Assembly (NCBI RefSeq): GCF_964019485.1
Contig: NZ_OZ026448.1
Location: 1,054,001-1,118,000 of the forward strand
Direction: 5' to 3'
Length of the DNA: 64,000 bases
Origin: Spiroplasma endosymbiont of Agriotes lineatus
Lineage (GTDB): Bacteria; Bacillota_I; Bacilli_A; Mycoplasmatales; Nriv7
Part shown: positions 33,114-45,288 of the stretch, in pieces
How the letters are laid out: each line of letters starts with the position of its first letter
Numbering within the stretch: the stretch's first letter is position 1
The notes under the pieces: generated by a model
The model's database searches: none
Seen by the model: only the letters and a program-made list of their open reading frames with translations
What the model was told of the DNA's origin: nothing
Made by a program: the position numbers and the translations under genes

Positions 33114-33766
33114 TGTATGTGCGTTATAAAGATGGATGAATTGAAGTAATTAGTGGTTGTATGTTTGCTGGTAAAACTGAAGAATTAATGCGACGAATAA
33201 ATATGTTATTATTTGCTAATAAAAAAATTCAAATTTTTAAACCAATGATTGATAATCGCTATGATGAAGAAGAAATTGTTAGTCATAGTAAAAGAAAGAT
33301 TAAAGCAATAAGAATTCGTGATGCTCGACAATTAATTGAATTTTTACATAATGATACCGAAGTTATTGCAATTGATGAAATTCAGTTTTTTACAAGTGAT
33401 ATTTTAATAGTTTTAGAACAATTAGCAGATCAGGGGAAGAGGATTATTGTTGCTGGTTTAGATAAAGATTTTCGTGGTGAACCTTTTAAATGTATGCAAG
33501 AACTATTAACAAGAGCTGAATTTGTTACTAAATTAGAAGCAATATGTGTTAAATGTCATTCGCCAGCAACAAGAACCCAAAGAATAATTAATGGGTTACC
33601 TGCTAGTTATCATGACCCGATTGTTTTAATTGGTGCCAATGAATTTTATGAGGCACGCTGTCTTCATTGTCATATTGTTAATGATTATCCACAAACCAAT
33701 ATTAAGGAGAATAAAAATGAATGTCAAAACCCGAGAACGATTGGAAACAATGAAACATCGTTATAA
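33113..33766 (+). CDS. tdk: Thymidine kinase
   Basis: This protein has 217 residues. The P-loop is SGCMFAGKTEELMRR, Walker B-like AIDEIQFF, lasso and zinc parts CVKCHSPATRTQR and CLHCH, and the substrate loop SYHDPIVLIGANEFYEARC. It phosphorylates thymidine in the salvage pathway that mollicutes depend on. The last 17 codons overlap the prfA start region by 50 bases, an unusually long overlap, and add a tail beyond the usual end. Confidence 0.96.
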
Positions 33767-34796
33767 TGAAATTAATAGTTTACTAAGTCAATCTGATATT
33801 AATAATAATATTGAATTGTTAACTAAGTTATCTAAAGAAAGAGCTAAACTTAGTGATACAGTAGTGCTATATATGAAATATCTTAGTATTGAAAGTAATC
33901 TTCAAGAAATTAAAAATATTTTTCAAAATGAAAAAAATGCTGATTTGCTAAATTTAGCAAAAGAAGAATTAAAAGGTAATGAAGAATCATTGTTCCTCGT
34001 TGAACAACAATTAACAGTTGCCTTATTGTCGACAAACCCTAATGATGATAAAAATGTTATTATTGAAATTCGTGGTGCTGCCGGTGGTGATGAAGCTAAT
34101 ATTTTTGCTGGTGATTTATATCGGATGTATTTAAGATATTGTGAATCACAAAATTGAAAAATAGAACTTTTAGATGCACGAATATCAAATTCTGGTGGTT
34201 TTTCGCAAATTTCATTTTTGATTAAAGGTGAAAAAGTATATGCAAAAATGAAATTTGAAGCCGGTAGTCATCGCGTGCAAAGAATTCCTAAAACAGAATC
34301 ACAAGGAAGAGTTCATACTTCTACAGCTACGGTTGTTGTCTTGCCAGAAGCCAATGCTTTAGATGTTAATGTTAAACCATCAGAATTCAAAATTGATACT
34401 TATCGAGCTTCTGGCGCCGGAGGACAACATGTTAATACTACTGATTCAGCGGTGCGCATTACTCATTTTCCAACTGGAATTGTAGCAACTTCACAAGATG
34501 GTCGCAGTCAACATGATAATAAGAATAAAGCTTTAAAAGTGTTACTTGCTAAAATTTATGAAGCTAAACTTGAAGCTCAACAAAATGAATTGGGAATATT
34601 AAGAAAAAATGCTGTTGGTAGTGGTGTGCGTGCAGAAAAAATTCGAACATATAATTATCCTCAAAATCGTGTTAGTGATCATCGGATTAATTTGACATTA
34701 AATAAACTTGATCGGATTATGATGGGTGAACTTAATGAAATTATTAACGCTTTAATTGATGATGAACAAAAAATAAAAATGGGAATGGAAGATTAG
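33717..34796 (+). CDS. prfA: Peptide chain release factor 1
   Basis: At 359 residues it is normal length. GAGGQHVN (GGQ near residue 235) is the peptidyl-tRNA hydrolysis motif. [15 protein letters not shown] and [18 protein letters not shown] are the family blocks. RF1 reads UAA and UAG, which is all a UGA-as-Trp organism needs. AAGGAG lies 8 bases before the ATG, inside tdk. It is followed 2 bases later by prmC, the enzyme that methylates its GGQ glutamine. Confidence 0.97.
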
Positions 34797-34798
34797 TT

Positions 34799-35641
34799 AT
34801 GAATTATCATCAGTTATTACAAAAGAGTCAAAAATTATATGCTGATTATCGTAGTCACCATTGTAAATGATTATTATCTCATTTAACAGGTTATTCATTG
34901 CAAGAATTATATTCTAATTTAGATATTGAAAGTAAAGTTAGTGAAGAAGACTTTTATGCTTTAATTAATGTTAATTTACAAGGAAAACCGTTGGCATATA
35001 TTTTAGGCTATCAAACTTTTTTGGAGCGAGATTTTATTGTTAATTCTAATGTTTTTATTCCGCGTACTGAAACGCAAGAATTAGTAGAAAATGTTTTGTA
35101 TTATGTTGCTGACTATTTTCAAGATGTAAAGCAAATTAAAGTTCTTGATGTTGCTACTGGTAGTGGTGCTATTGCTATTAGTTTAGCATTAGAAGAAGCA
35201 AAACTTTTTGTTGTGGCTAGTGATATTAGTAGTGAAGCTTTGAAAGTTGCAAAAGCTAATGCGATGAATCTTAATTGTCAAAATATTAAATTTGTTAATA
35301 GTAATTTGTTAGCATCCTTTATTAATAATGATGATAAGTTTGATATTTTAGTATGTAATCCGCCTTATATTGGTATTGATGAACAGATTGAAAATACGGT
35401 TAAAGATTATGAACCAAATTTGGCATTATTTGCTACTGATAATGGTTTGTTTTTCTATAAATTAATTTTTAAACAAGTAAAAACAATAATGAATAATAAA
35501 TATTTATTAGCCTTTGAATTTGGTTATTCACAAAAAGCGACTTTAGAAATATTAGTAAAGCAATATTTTGCGACTAGTGAATATGAATTTATTAAAGATA
35601 TTAATGGTAAATGAAGAATGCTTTTTATTTACAATGAATAA
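34799..35641 (+). CDS. prmC: Release factor glutamine methyltransferase
   Basis: The protein has 280 residues. An N-terminal helical domain is followed by FIPRTETQELV, the SAM motif VLDVATGSGAIAISLA and the catalytic NPPYIG (near residue 187). It N5-methylates the GGQ glutamine of RF1, encoded just upstream. Four UGA Trp codons are used. Confidence 0.95.
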
Positions 35642-35698
35642 TAAATAATTTTATAGTAAAATAATAACATTAGAAAATAAAGAATTAGGTGAAATAAA

Positions 35699-37270
35699 AT
35701 GAAGGGGAAAGCAACAAAACCATTGTTAATATCACTTTTTTTAATTCTTTTGTCAGCACCAGGAATTGCTTTTCTTATTGTTTTGGTTAATGATTCATTA
35801 GTTACAACTTTTACTAATGATCTTAATGCTTTTACAAGAGAAGAATATTACTTACAATATTTTCAAGATAATTATAATTTTTCTTTGGAAAATAATAAAA
35901 TACTTTTACAATATTTATCTGATTTTTATGATTTTAAAATAATTACCAGTATGAATACTCAACTTGCCTATACAATTACGGGAACTTCATTAGTATTTTT
36001 AGGAATTTTTATTATTTTAGGGGGGGCATTTTTTTTAAATAAAAAATGAAAAACAACAAAAGCACTAGTGGTTGTTTTATTAATTTTTTGAATTATAACA
36101 ATTGTTGGTTTTGCGTTATTAGCTGGTGGTCAATGTAAATATCAATGAACTAATGAAATAACTTTAAATTCGCTAGTAAAAATTAAGGATGCTAAAGATA
36201 TTATCATTATTCCCAATCCTTATCATTTTGAGATTGAAGAATTTCATCAATTTTTAGTGGTGTTATCTGGTAAAAAAATTCATTCTGAAGCTATTGACTG
36301 ATTTAAAAATTTTCTTTTTAAAGAATTTTATCAAAAGTTAATTAATTTAAAAGGAAATAATAATGAGTGAACTAGTGAAGTTGGTATTTGATGAGTTTTT
36401 CTTATTCAAGCAACATTGGTGTCTTTAATTGTTGCTTTTGATTATACTAGTTATGCTAGTCATTTAGTGAAGCCTTTTTTTGTTTTTAATAAACGGGAAA
36501 AAATTTTATTATTTGGTCAAAATTGGTTTCGAAAAACTTGGGTTTCTTTTAAACAACCAACAATTTGAAATGTTTTGCGAATTTCAATTTTTTTAATTTC
36601 ATTATTTATTTTAATTGAAATTATTTTGATTATTGCTAATTTTCTTAATAAAGATTTAGTAAATCTTTATGATTTGTTATCAAAATTTTCTTATGGTCAT
36701 AATAATCCTAGAAATATTCTTGAAATTCCTGGACAACCACAAGAAATTATTCGTGAGACTTTTTTGATTGAAATTTTGGCACCGATTTATTATTATCCTA
36801 ATTTACTAACTGTTTTTGTTGTTCAATTTGTACCAATTTTAAGTTTAACATTTTTAATAATTATTTGAAGTGTATCTTTTGTTCTTATTAAAAAAATATC
36901 TTATTTATCTCGTGGTTCAATAATCTTATTTTATACTTTTTTTCTGCCAATTATTTTTTCTGGTTTATTTCTTTTTACATATTCACAAACTAATACTAAT
37001 AATTTAATTGCTGTTGCTAATGATATGATTTATAAACTTAAAGAAAAATATCCTGATTTTCAAGTTTCATATTACAAATCATCCTTATTTGGGGGGGTTA
37101 TTTCTAATACTGTTGAGTGAATTGTATTTAGTGTTGAAATTATTTTTCTTGTTGGCTTTTCAATTATTATTTCTTTTTTGTTATGGAAAATTTATCAACA
37201 AGATAATTTAAAAATAAAAATGGCAATTCCTAATTTTATTTTAGAAAAGAAAAAAGAGTTAAGAAAGTAA
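35699..37270 (+). CDS. Integral membrane protein of unknown function
   Basis: This 523-residue protein has about eight hydrophobic segments, near residues 8-30, 95-118, 122-145, 222-245, 292-315, 365-395, 408-430 and 475-500. Long polar loops separate them (for example residues 30-95 and 145-220). AGGTG precedes the ATG. No motif of a known transporter or enzyme is seen. It is intact and lies 57 bases after prmC, ending 70 bases before element debris. It is probably lineage-specific. Confidence 0.75.
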
Positions 37271-37308
37271 AAAGAACATCTAAAAAATAAAAAGGGAAAT
37301 AAAATGTT

Positions 37309-37340
37309 TGGAATGGCAACCCTTTTTAGGACAATTTATG
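37309..37340 (-). repeat. Solo IS3 tip next to a MITE-like repeat
   Basis: TGGAATGGCAACCC and AGGACA are the inverted right tip of the IS3 element at 29-1260. The rest of the IS is absent, and the repeat at 37341 begins at once. Confidence 0.65.
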
Positions 37341-37645
37341 GGACGCATAAAGTTTTGTTAGGTAGTAAAAAAAGATTTAAATAATTTTGAAAGAAAAATA
37401 ATCATAATTTAATTATCATTTTATTTGAAAAATAAATAATAAAACAAAATATTTAATATCAACAAACATAATCTCAATAAAAGATTATAAAAACTAAAAA
37501 AACGCTTATAAAAACAACATCAAAATAATTTTTTACAACAAAAATCATACATAAGAATATATACTTAATTTGCATATTGAAATAATTTATAATAAATGAT
37601 TATTTTTTCTTTTTCTAAAAATACCTAAGAAAACTAAACGCGACC
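37341..37645 (+). repeat. Short proviral-end repeat (MITE-like), copy 4
   Basis: This complete 305-bp copy runs from GGACGCATAAAGTTTTG to CTAAACGCGACC. It lies between the membrane-protein gene and pepF, leaving the pepF promoter region (TTGTAC, 19 bases, TATAAT at 37660-37690) just outside its right end. Confidence 0.82.
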
Positions 37646-37725
37646 TTATACATTTTTGATTGTACAAATGCTGTAATATATTGATATAATCATAAAATAG
37701 ATAATTAGAGAAGAGGATATAATTA

Positions 37726-39510
37726 ATGAAACGAATTAATACTGATAAAAAATATCAATGAGATTTAAGTTATTTATTTACTAGCGATGATGAATGAGTG
37801 AAGGCGTTACAAAACTATATTAATCATTATGGGAAATTGTATAATTTAAAAGGAAAATTACATCAACAAGAAAATTTTAAGCAATATGTTTTATTATCAG
37901 AAGCGGGAGAAATTTTAAATGCAAAACTTTCTCAATATTTACATTATGGTAGTTTAGATACTACTGATGAACGGTTTATTAATTTAAGTAATTTAATGAT
38001 GAATGAATCATTAAAAATTCAAACTAAAATGTCATTTGTTGAACCGGAATTAAAACAAATTGGTGTGGAAAAAATTATGCAAATGTTAGCAAGTGATTCT
38101 GAATTAGCAAATTTTGAATATGATTTTCGGTCATTTTTTGAAAAAGTAAAATATTTATTAACAAAAGAACAAGAGGAATTATTAAATAATGTTGCTAAAA
38201 CGCGAAGTACTAGTTATCAACTTTATGATTTATTAGCATATGCTGATAAGGAAAAACAATATCTCGATTATGATGGTGAAAAACAGGAATTAACAGAATC
38301 ATTGGCAACTACAATAGCACAATTATCACGTCCAAAAGAAGATCAAAAATTAAGACGAGAAGCTAGTATTTTATTAAACAAACATTTAATTACAAAGAAG
38401 CATTCATTAGCTAAAGTGTATGAAGATATTATTCAATTTAGTGTTGAAGAAGTTAAATTAAGAAACTATGAAAGTTCATTGCAAGCATCATTATTAGGTG
38501 ATAAAATATTGCCAGATATGTATTTAAATTTATTAGAAGTTGGAAAAGAATATATAAATTTATATCGTCGTTTTATTAAAATTAAACAAAAATATTTTCA
38601 ATTAGATAAGTTTTATGCGACTGATAGTTATTTATTAATTAACAAAACGGAAAATAATGAGTATTCTGTTATGCAAGGGATTGCGATGGTAAGAGCAGCT
38701 TTTCAACCATTGGGAGAAGAATATTTAAAGATGTTAGATATTGCTTTATCACCAGGGCGAATTGATTATTTTGAAGATACTAACAAACGCAGCGGGGCAT
38801 ATTCGTCATCAGGCAAAGGTGTTGAACCAATTATTTTAATGAATTGAGATGATTCATTACGGTCTGTTGCTACTTTAGCACATGAATTAGGTCATTCCGT
38901 GCATACATTATTTTCTAATAAATATCAACCGCCTAATTTAGCGCAATATCCAATTATTTTAGCAGAAGTGGCATCAACTTTTAATGAACATCTTTTATTT
39001 AAATATCTGTATATGCAAGTTAAAGAAAAAGATGAACAAATTTATTTATTGGAAACAAGAATTAATGATTTAATGGCTACTTTCTTTCGTCAAATTCAGT
39101 TTGCTAAGTTTGAATTGGAGGCTCATAAATTGGTTGAACAAGAGCAACCGATTAACGCTAGTATTTTAGCGAAACTATTTAAAGATATTTCAATTGAGTA
39201 TGGTTATGATGTTTATGATGAAATTGCTGATGATGCCATTTATGCTTGACCACGAATTTTGCATTTCTTTAATTCCCCTTATTATGTTTATAAATATGCT
39301 ACTTCGGTGGCGACTTCGTTTAAGTTATATGATGATTTTGAAAAGGGTAATAAAGATAACATTTTGAATTTTCTTAAAGCAGGGGGACATAAAGAACCAA
39401 TGTTAATTTTGCAAGATGTCGTCGGGATTGATTTAGCACTGAAAGCAACCTATATACCGTTAATGGAGCATTTAAAGCAACTATTGGATGAATTGGAAAA
39501 ATTATTATAG
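37726..39510 (+). CDS. pepF: Oligoendopeptidase F
   Basis: The 594 residues are standard for M3B peptidases. The zinc site is LAHELGHSVH near residue 385, with the third ligand region in AEVASTFNEHLL. The family's GRIDYFEDTNKRSGAYSS lies before it. It cleaves cytoplasmic peptides of 7-17 residues, feeding amino acids from imported oligopeptides. GAGGAT precedes the ATG. It is a single gene. Three Trp are encoded by UGA. Confidence 0.96.
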
Positions 39511-39768
39511 CTTTAAAAATATCCGTTTAGTATAAATATAATGAGTATTGTTAAAATTGGGTGATGTTGTCGTTTTTAGAAAATATTTTCAACGGAAATC
39601 ATTTAATTTTAGATATAATAATGTCATTATAAGTTTAAGAAAAATATTTATGTTTTAAGGAGTTGATAGTTTTTGAATTTATCAAGGAAAGTTTAAAAAA
39701 TATAAGTAATTAAAAATAGGGGGGTAGTTAATTGCTAAATGCTTAATCTAAAATCAGGAGAGAGACTT

Positions 39769-40098
39769 ATAAAAAAACCAGTTTTTTTAAAAATATTTTA
39801 TTTAAAAATAGCAATATATTTATTATTATAGACTTGGTACATAACTATAACATTTTATGCCTTGCCTATTAGACTATAAAATTCATTTTTGTCTTTGTAT
39901 TTATCTAACATTTATACTTCACTTAAAAAATAATATTATCAAAATAGTAGATAAAATTAAAGGTTATGTACCAAGTCTTATATATTTTATTGTTAATTCC
40001 GATTTCTAATCGCACGCAATGAAACATTTTATAATTTTTTTAAATTAAAATCAGCGGTTGGTGAATATGAATATGCTGATTATAAAGTTATTAAATTA
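39769..40098 (+). pseudogene. Remnant of an unidentified membrane-protein gene
   Basis: Behind AGGAGAG an ATA codon, probably a former ATG, opens KKPVFLKIFYLKIAIYLLL, a membrane-type N-terminus. The frame is broken by a 149-bp palindrome-ended repeat. It resumes as YILLLIPISNR and, in another frame, IARNETFYNFFKLKSAVG and EYEYADYKVIKLG. A MITE-like repeat truncates it at 40098. The family is not recognised. Most of 39511-39768 shows no gene. Confidence 0.4.
39830..39978. repeat. Palindrome-ended repeat, second copy
   Basis: AGACTTGGTACATAAC at the left is the perfect inverse of GTTATGTACCAAGTCT at the right. The interior matches 26843-26986 over its length with scattered differences. TTAT and TATA flank it. 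Confidence 0.78.
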
Positions 40099-40403
40099 GG
40101 TCGCGTTTATTTTTCTTAGTTATTTTTAGAGAAAGAAAAAATAATCATTTACTATAAATTATTTCAATATTCAAATTAAGTATATATTTCTTATGTATGA
40201 TTTTTGTTGTAAAAAAATTATTTTGATGTTGTTTTTATAAGCGTTTTCCTTGGTTTTTATAACCTTTTATTGAGATTTTGTTTGTTGATATTAAATATTT
40301 TGTTTTATTACTTATTTTTTAAATAAAATGATAATTAAATTGTCGTTGCTTTTTATTAAAAATTATTTAAACCTTTTCCTACCTAACAAAACTTTATGCG
40401 TCC
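40099..40403 (-). repeat. Short proviral-end repeat (MITE-like), copy 5, inverted
   Basis: This complete copy runs from GGTCGCGTTTA to ACTTTATGCGTCC. It ends about 40 bases before the pepA ribosome site, so it may supply or displace the pepA promoter. Confidence 0.82.
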
Positions 40404-40444
40404 GTGTTATAATTTATATAATTTTATTATATAGGAGGAAAAAT

Positions 40445-41812
40445 ATGATTAACTTAATAAAAGAACCACAACAAAACATTGTAACTTTAAAAGCTATTTT
40501 TGAAGGTGAAGAAATTAAGTACGCCGTTGAACAATCCGAAGGGATTACAACCTTAATCGACTCAGAAAAAATCCTTTTCGTTTACTTTAAAGAAAAGAAA
40601 ATGACATTTTTTAAATTACAGCAATGAATGAAAAAGTTTAGCAGTGCCAGCACCAACACTCGCGAATTAAATATTGATGTTGCTAGTTTTACAACTGATG
40701 ATTTTAATGAACAATTATCATTACAAGCCATTAGTGAAGCCATTTTATATACCCAACATCAAGTAATATCTTATAAACAAGAAAAAAAGCAAGAAAAAGC
40801 AAACTATTATCTAATTACTAATATTAGTGATAGCACCGAAATTTTTAATCTTGCTCAAATTAAACTAGATAGTGTTAATTTAACAAGAAACTTACAAGAT
40901 ACACCGCCAAACTTAATGTATCCAGAAATCTTTGCTCAAGATATTCAAAAAGTTTTTGAAGTCATTGATAATGTTAAAATTACCATTTTAGATAAAAAAG
41001 CAATTATCGAAAATAAAATGGGTCTTTTACTAGCTGTTGCTAATGGTAGCCACAATGACCCCCGAGTTGTTATAATTGAATACACAGGAAATACTAACAG
41101 TAAAGAAAAAATTGGTTTAGTTGGCAAAGGAATTACCTTTGATTCTGGTGGTTATTCATTAAAACCAGCAGCTTCAATGATTAATATGAAATTTGATATG
41201 TCGGGCGCCGCTATTGTTTGTTCAACATTATTAGCCATTGCTAAAATTAAACCTCCAATTAATGTTGTTACTGTTGCTTGCTTAACTGAAAATCGCATCG
41301 GGTGTCATGCAACACTAGTTGAAGCTGTAGCAACAGCAATGAACGGTAAAACTGTTGAAATCTTAAATACCGATGCTGAAGGACGCTTGGTTTTAGCTGA
41401 TGGTATTACGTATGCTATTAGAAATAAAAATGCTACTAAAATTATTGATGTTGCTACTTTAACCGGAGCAATCGTGGTATCTCTAGGAAAGCACGCCACT
41501 GGTGTATTTAGTAATAATAACGATTTTTACAATCAATTTGAACAAGCAAGTAATTTAAGCAAAGAACGCATTTGAAGAATGCCAATCTACAAAGAAAACA
41601 TTGAAGAAGTGCAATGCTCACAAATAGCTGACTTAGCAAATATTGGAAAAATTCGTGATATGGGTTCATCACAAGCGGCTGCTTTCTTACAAGAATTTGT
41701 TGAAGAAAAACCTTTCATTCACTTAGATATTGCCGGAACAGCTGATACCGATTCTCGTGGCAATGGGGTCATGGTTAAAACATTAGTTGAACTTTTAAGT
41801 AGAGTTAAATAG
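40445..41812 (+). CDS. pepA: Leucyl aminopeptidase (M17)
   Basis: The 455-residue protein has the M17 metal-site motifs: GKGITFDSGGYSLKP and NTDAEGRLVLAD (near residue 308). DVATLTGA follows at the C-terminal side. It removes N-terminal residues from peptides using two metal ions, acting after oligopeptide uptake and pepF. The start at 40445 is chosen because AGGAGG lies 7 bases upstream and the protein then begins as the family does. The frame is open further upstream into the MITE-like repeat. Confidence 0.95.
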
Positions 41813-41829
41813 TAATAATTTGTAAAATT

Positions 41830-41862
41830 AAAAAGTTATCTATTTCAAATAGATAACTTTTT
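41830..41862. terminator. Bidirectional terminator between pepA and tuf
   Basis: AAAAGTTATCTATTT pairs with AAATAGATAACTTTTT around a very short loop, with A/T runs on both sides of the convergent genes. Confidence 0.85.
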
Positions 41863-41897
41863 CTTTGTTTTTTATTTTAGTTTATTTTTTAGAATTT

Positions 41898-43085
41898 TTA
41901 TTCTAAAATCTTATTAATTATTCCTGAAGCCACGGTTTTACCACCTTCACGAATAGCAAATTGTGTTCCTTCTTCTAAAGCAACTTTAGTATTTAACTCA
42001 ACAGTTATTTCAGTATTATCACCGGGCATCACAAAATCAACACCAGCAGGTAAGGTAACTGTTCCAGTTACATCTGAAGAATGTAAGTAAAATTGTGGTT
42101 GATAATTACTTTTAGTTGCTGTATGACGACCACCTTCAGTTTTTGTTAATAAGTAAATTTCTGCCTGAAATTTACTATGAGGCGTAACTGTTCCTGGTTT
42201 ACATAAAACTTGTCCTCTTCTTACGGCATCTTTTTCAACGCCCCGTAATAAGATTCCAACATTATCACCAGCTCTAGCTTCATCCAGTGTTTTGTGACCA
42301 GTTTCAATACTTGTAGCAATACTTTTAATTACTTTATCACCAAACCCAACAATTTCTACCGCTTCCCCGGGTTTTAATATTCCCCGATCAACAAGACCAG
42401 TAGCAACCGTTCCGCGACCAGGAACACTCACAACACTTCCAACTGACATCATAAATGGCTTATTTAAATCTCGCTCTGGAGTTGGAATAAAGTCATCAAC
42501 AGCTTTCATTAATTCAAGAATTTTTGCTTCTTGTTCTGGATCACCATTTAACGCTTTTAACGCTGAACCTTCAATAATTGGTGTATTGGTACCATCAAAA
42601 CCATGTTTAGTTAATAATTCTCTAATATCATCTTCTGCTAAAATTAGCATATCATGATCATCAAGTAAATCAACTTTATTTAAATAAACAACTAATTTTT
42701 TAATCCCCACATTTTTAGCTAATAAAACATGCTCATTAGTTTGTGGCATTGCGCCATCAGTTGCAGCAACAACTAAAATTGCTCCATCCATCTGTTTTGC
42801 ACCAGTAATCATATTTTTTACATAATCGGCGTGCCCCGGGGCATCAATATGTCCATAATGTCTTGCTTCAGTTTCATAATCAACATGGGCAATATTAATT
42901 GTAATCCCTCTTGCTTTCTCTTCTGGTGCCGCATCAATCTCATCATATTTTCTTGCTGTTGCTCCACCTTGTTTTGCTAATACTGAAGTAATCGCTGCTG
43001 TTAAAGTTGTTTTACCATGGTCAACATGACCAATTGTTCCAATATTAACATGCGGTTTATTTCTTGAAAATGCCGCTTTTGCCAT
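41898..43085 (-). CDS. tuf: Elongation factor Tu, divergent sequence
   Basis: It has 395 residues, the normal length. GTPase motifs are intact: [10 protein letters not shown], the effector loop ARGITI, DAPGH (usually DCPGH), NKVD and GSALKAL. Several positions that are nearly invariant in bacterial EF-Tu differ, such as [26 protein letters not shown] and [11 protein letters not shown]. The start is the ATG at 43085 with AGGGAG before it. It is the last gene of rpsL-rpsG-fusA-tuf, 98 bases after fusA. It carries aminoacyl-tRNA to the ribosome. Confidence 0.93.
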   Translation of the reverse strand: MAKAAFSRNKPHVNIGTIGHVDHGKTTLTAAITSVLAKQGGATARKYDEIDAAPEEKARGITINIAHVDYETEARHYGHIDAPGHADYVKNMITGAKQMDGAILVVAATDGAMPQTNEHVLLAKNVGIKKLVVYLNKVDLLDDHDMLILAEDDIRELLTKHGFDGTNTPIIEGSALKALNGDPEQEAKILELMKAVDDFIPTPERDLNKPFMMSVGSVVSVPGRGTVATGLVDRGILKPGEAVEIVGFGDKVIKSIATSIETGHKTLDEARAGDNVGILLRGVEKDAVRRGQVLCKPGTVTPHSKFQAEIYLLTKTEGGRHTATKSNYQPQFYLHSSDVTGTVTLPAGVDFVMPGDNTEITVELNTKVALEEGTQFAIREGGKTVASGIINKILE

Positions 43086-43183
43086 TTCATTTCTCCCTTT
43101 CATTTTTATTACTACTTTTTTTAAAAAAGATATTTATATCTTATCTTAAATTTATCTTAAAATTCAAGTTGCTAACAATAAAA

Positions 43184-45265
43184 TTATTGTTCTTGTCTTG
43201 AATTTTGGGCAACAATTTTTTCACTAACCGATTTTGGTGTTTCTTGATAGTGAGAAAACTGCATTGTATAACTTGCTCTCCCTTGTGTAAAGGATCTAAG
43301 ATCAGTTGCATACCCAAACATTTCTGCTAAGGGTACTTTAGCTTTAATAACTTGAATATTACCTCTTTGCTCACTGCCTTCAATCTGGCCTCTTCTTGAA
43401 GAAAGATTTCCCACCACATCACCATAATATGCTTCTGGTGCCACGACTTCAACAATCATAATTGGTTCTAACAATACTGGTTGTGAATGCTTCTTAATTT
43501 CTTTTAAAGCCATTGAGGCCGCAATCTTAAATGCCATCTCAGATGAATCAACATCATGATATGACCCATCAAATAATGTTGCTTTAATATCAATTAATGG
43601 ATATCCTGCTAAAACACCACCAGGCAAACTAGCTTCTAGTCCTGCTTTAACAGAATTAATATATTCGCGCGAAACTCTTCCGCCAACAATCTTATCAATA
43701 AATTCAAACCCTTTATCTGGATTAGGTTCAAATTTAATTCATACATGGCCATATTGTCCGCGGCCACCTGATTGTTTAATATATTTACCTTCACAATCAG
43801 ATGAAACTTTAATAGTTTCACGATATGATACTTGTGGATTTCCAACATTTACTTCAACTTTAAATTCTCGTTTCATGCGATCAACAATAATATCTAGATG
43901 TAATTCACCCATTCCGGCAACAATTGTTTGTGCGGTTTCATTATCAGTTCATGTTTTAAATGTCGGATCCTCTTCGGCAAGTTTTGATAGCGCTAAACTC
44001 ATTTTATCTTGATCAGCTTTAGTTTTCGGTTCTAATGCTAAAGAAATAACTGGTTCTGGAAAAATCATTGATTCTAAAACAATCGCATGCTTTTCATCAC
44101 ACAAAGTATCACCAGTAGTTGTATCTTTCAAACCAACAGCCGCCGCAATATCACCAGCATATACTTCTTGAACTTCTTCACGGTTATTGGCATGCATTTT
44201 TAATAATCTTCCAATGCGTTGTTGTTTATCTTTAGTGGAATTCAAGATATAAGAACCTGAGTTTAATACCCCTGAATAAACACGAAAGAAAGTTAACTTT
44301 CCGACATAAGGGTCGGTCATAATTTTAAATGCTAAGGCAGCAAAAGGTTCATCATCAGATGATTTTCTTTTTGCTTCTTCACCATTACGAAGCACTCCTT
44401 TAATGGCCGGAATATCTAATGGCGATGGTAAATAATCAACAACGGCATCTAATAATAACTTAATACCTTTATTTTTAAACGCTGATCCACAAACAACAGG
44501 AAAGAATTCGGCTGTTAAAGTAACACTACGAATCGCTCGTTTAATTTGTTCAACATCAATCGCTTCGCCTTCTAAATATTGCATCGCTAACTCATCATCA
44601 AGTTTAGCAAGTGCTTCAATTAAATTACTGCGCTTTTCTTTAACTAGTTCTTGTAATTCGTTAGGGATAGGAATTTCCTCTACTGTTTCATGAGCATCAT
44701 TTTGATTATAATGATATGCTTTCATTTCAACCAAATCAATAATATCATCAAAATTATCTTCGCTACCAATTGGCAATTGAATTGGATGAGCATTACCTTG
44801 TAAACGGTCATGAATTGTATTAATAGAATATAAGAAATCGGCACCAATTTTATCCATTTTATTAATAAACACAATTCTTGGTACCTTATAAGTAGTTGCT
44901 TGCCTTCAAACTGTTTCTGTTTGTGGTTCCACACCTGACTGAGCATCTAAAACCGCAATTGCACCATCTAATACTCGTAATGATCGCTCTACTTCAACAG
45001 TAAAATCAACATGCCCTGGAGTATCAATAATATTAACTCTGAAATCTCTTCAAACCGCTGTTGTTGCTGCTGAAGTAATCGTAATTCCGCGTTCTTGTTC
45101 TTGAGCCATTCAATCCATTTGTGAACCACCATCATGGGTTTCTCTAGCTTTATGAATTCTTTTAGTATGTACCAAAATTCTCTCAGTAACCGTAGTCTTA
45201 CCAGCATCAATATGAGCTATAACTCCAATATTACGAGTTTTTTTTAAACTATATTCTCTTGGCAC
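43184..45265 (-). CDS. fusA: Elongation factor G
   Basis: The protein has 693 residues. It begins (GTG start behind AGGAGTAGGGATAGAGG) with [32 protein letters not shown] and [10 protein letters not shown] complete the G domain. Domain IV has [12 protein letters not shown], and the C-terminus [16 protein letters not shown] is standard. It catalyses ribosome translocation and, with RRF, recycling. Eleven or more UGA/UGG Trp codons are mixed. It is the third gene of the str operon. Confidence 0.97.
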
Positions 45266-45288
45266 CCTCTATCCCTACTCCTCTTAAA

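Noticed and set aside
40328..40444. Upstream extension of pepA into the MITE-like repeat
   Set aside because: The AGGAGG site sits directly before the ATG at 40445 and the extension has no counterpart in M17 enzymes.
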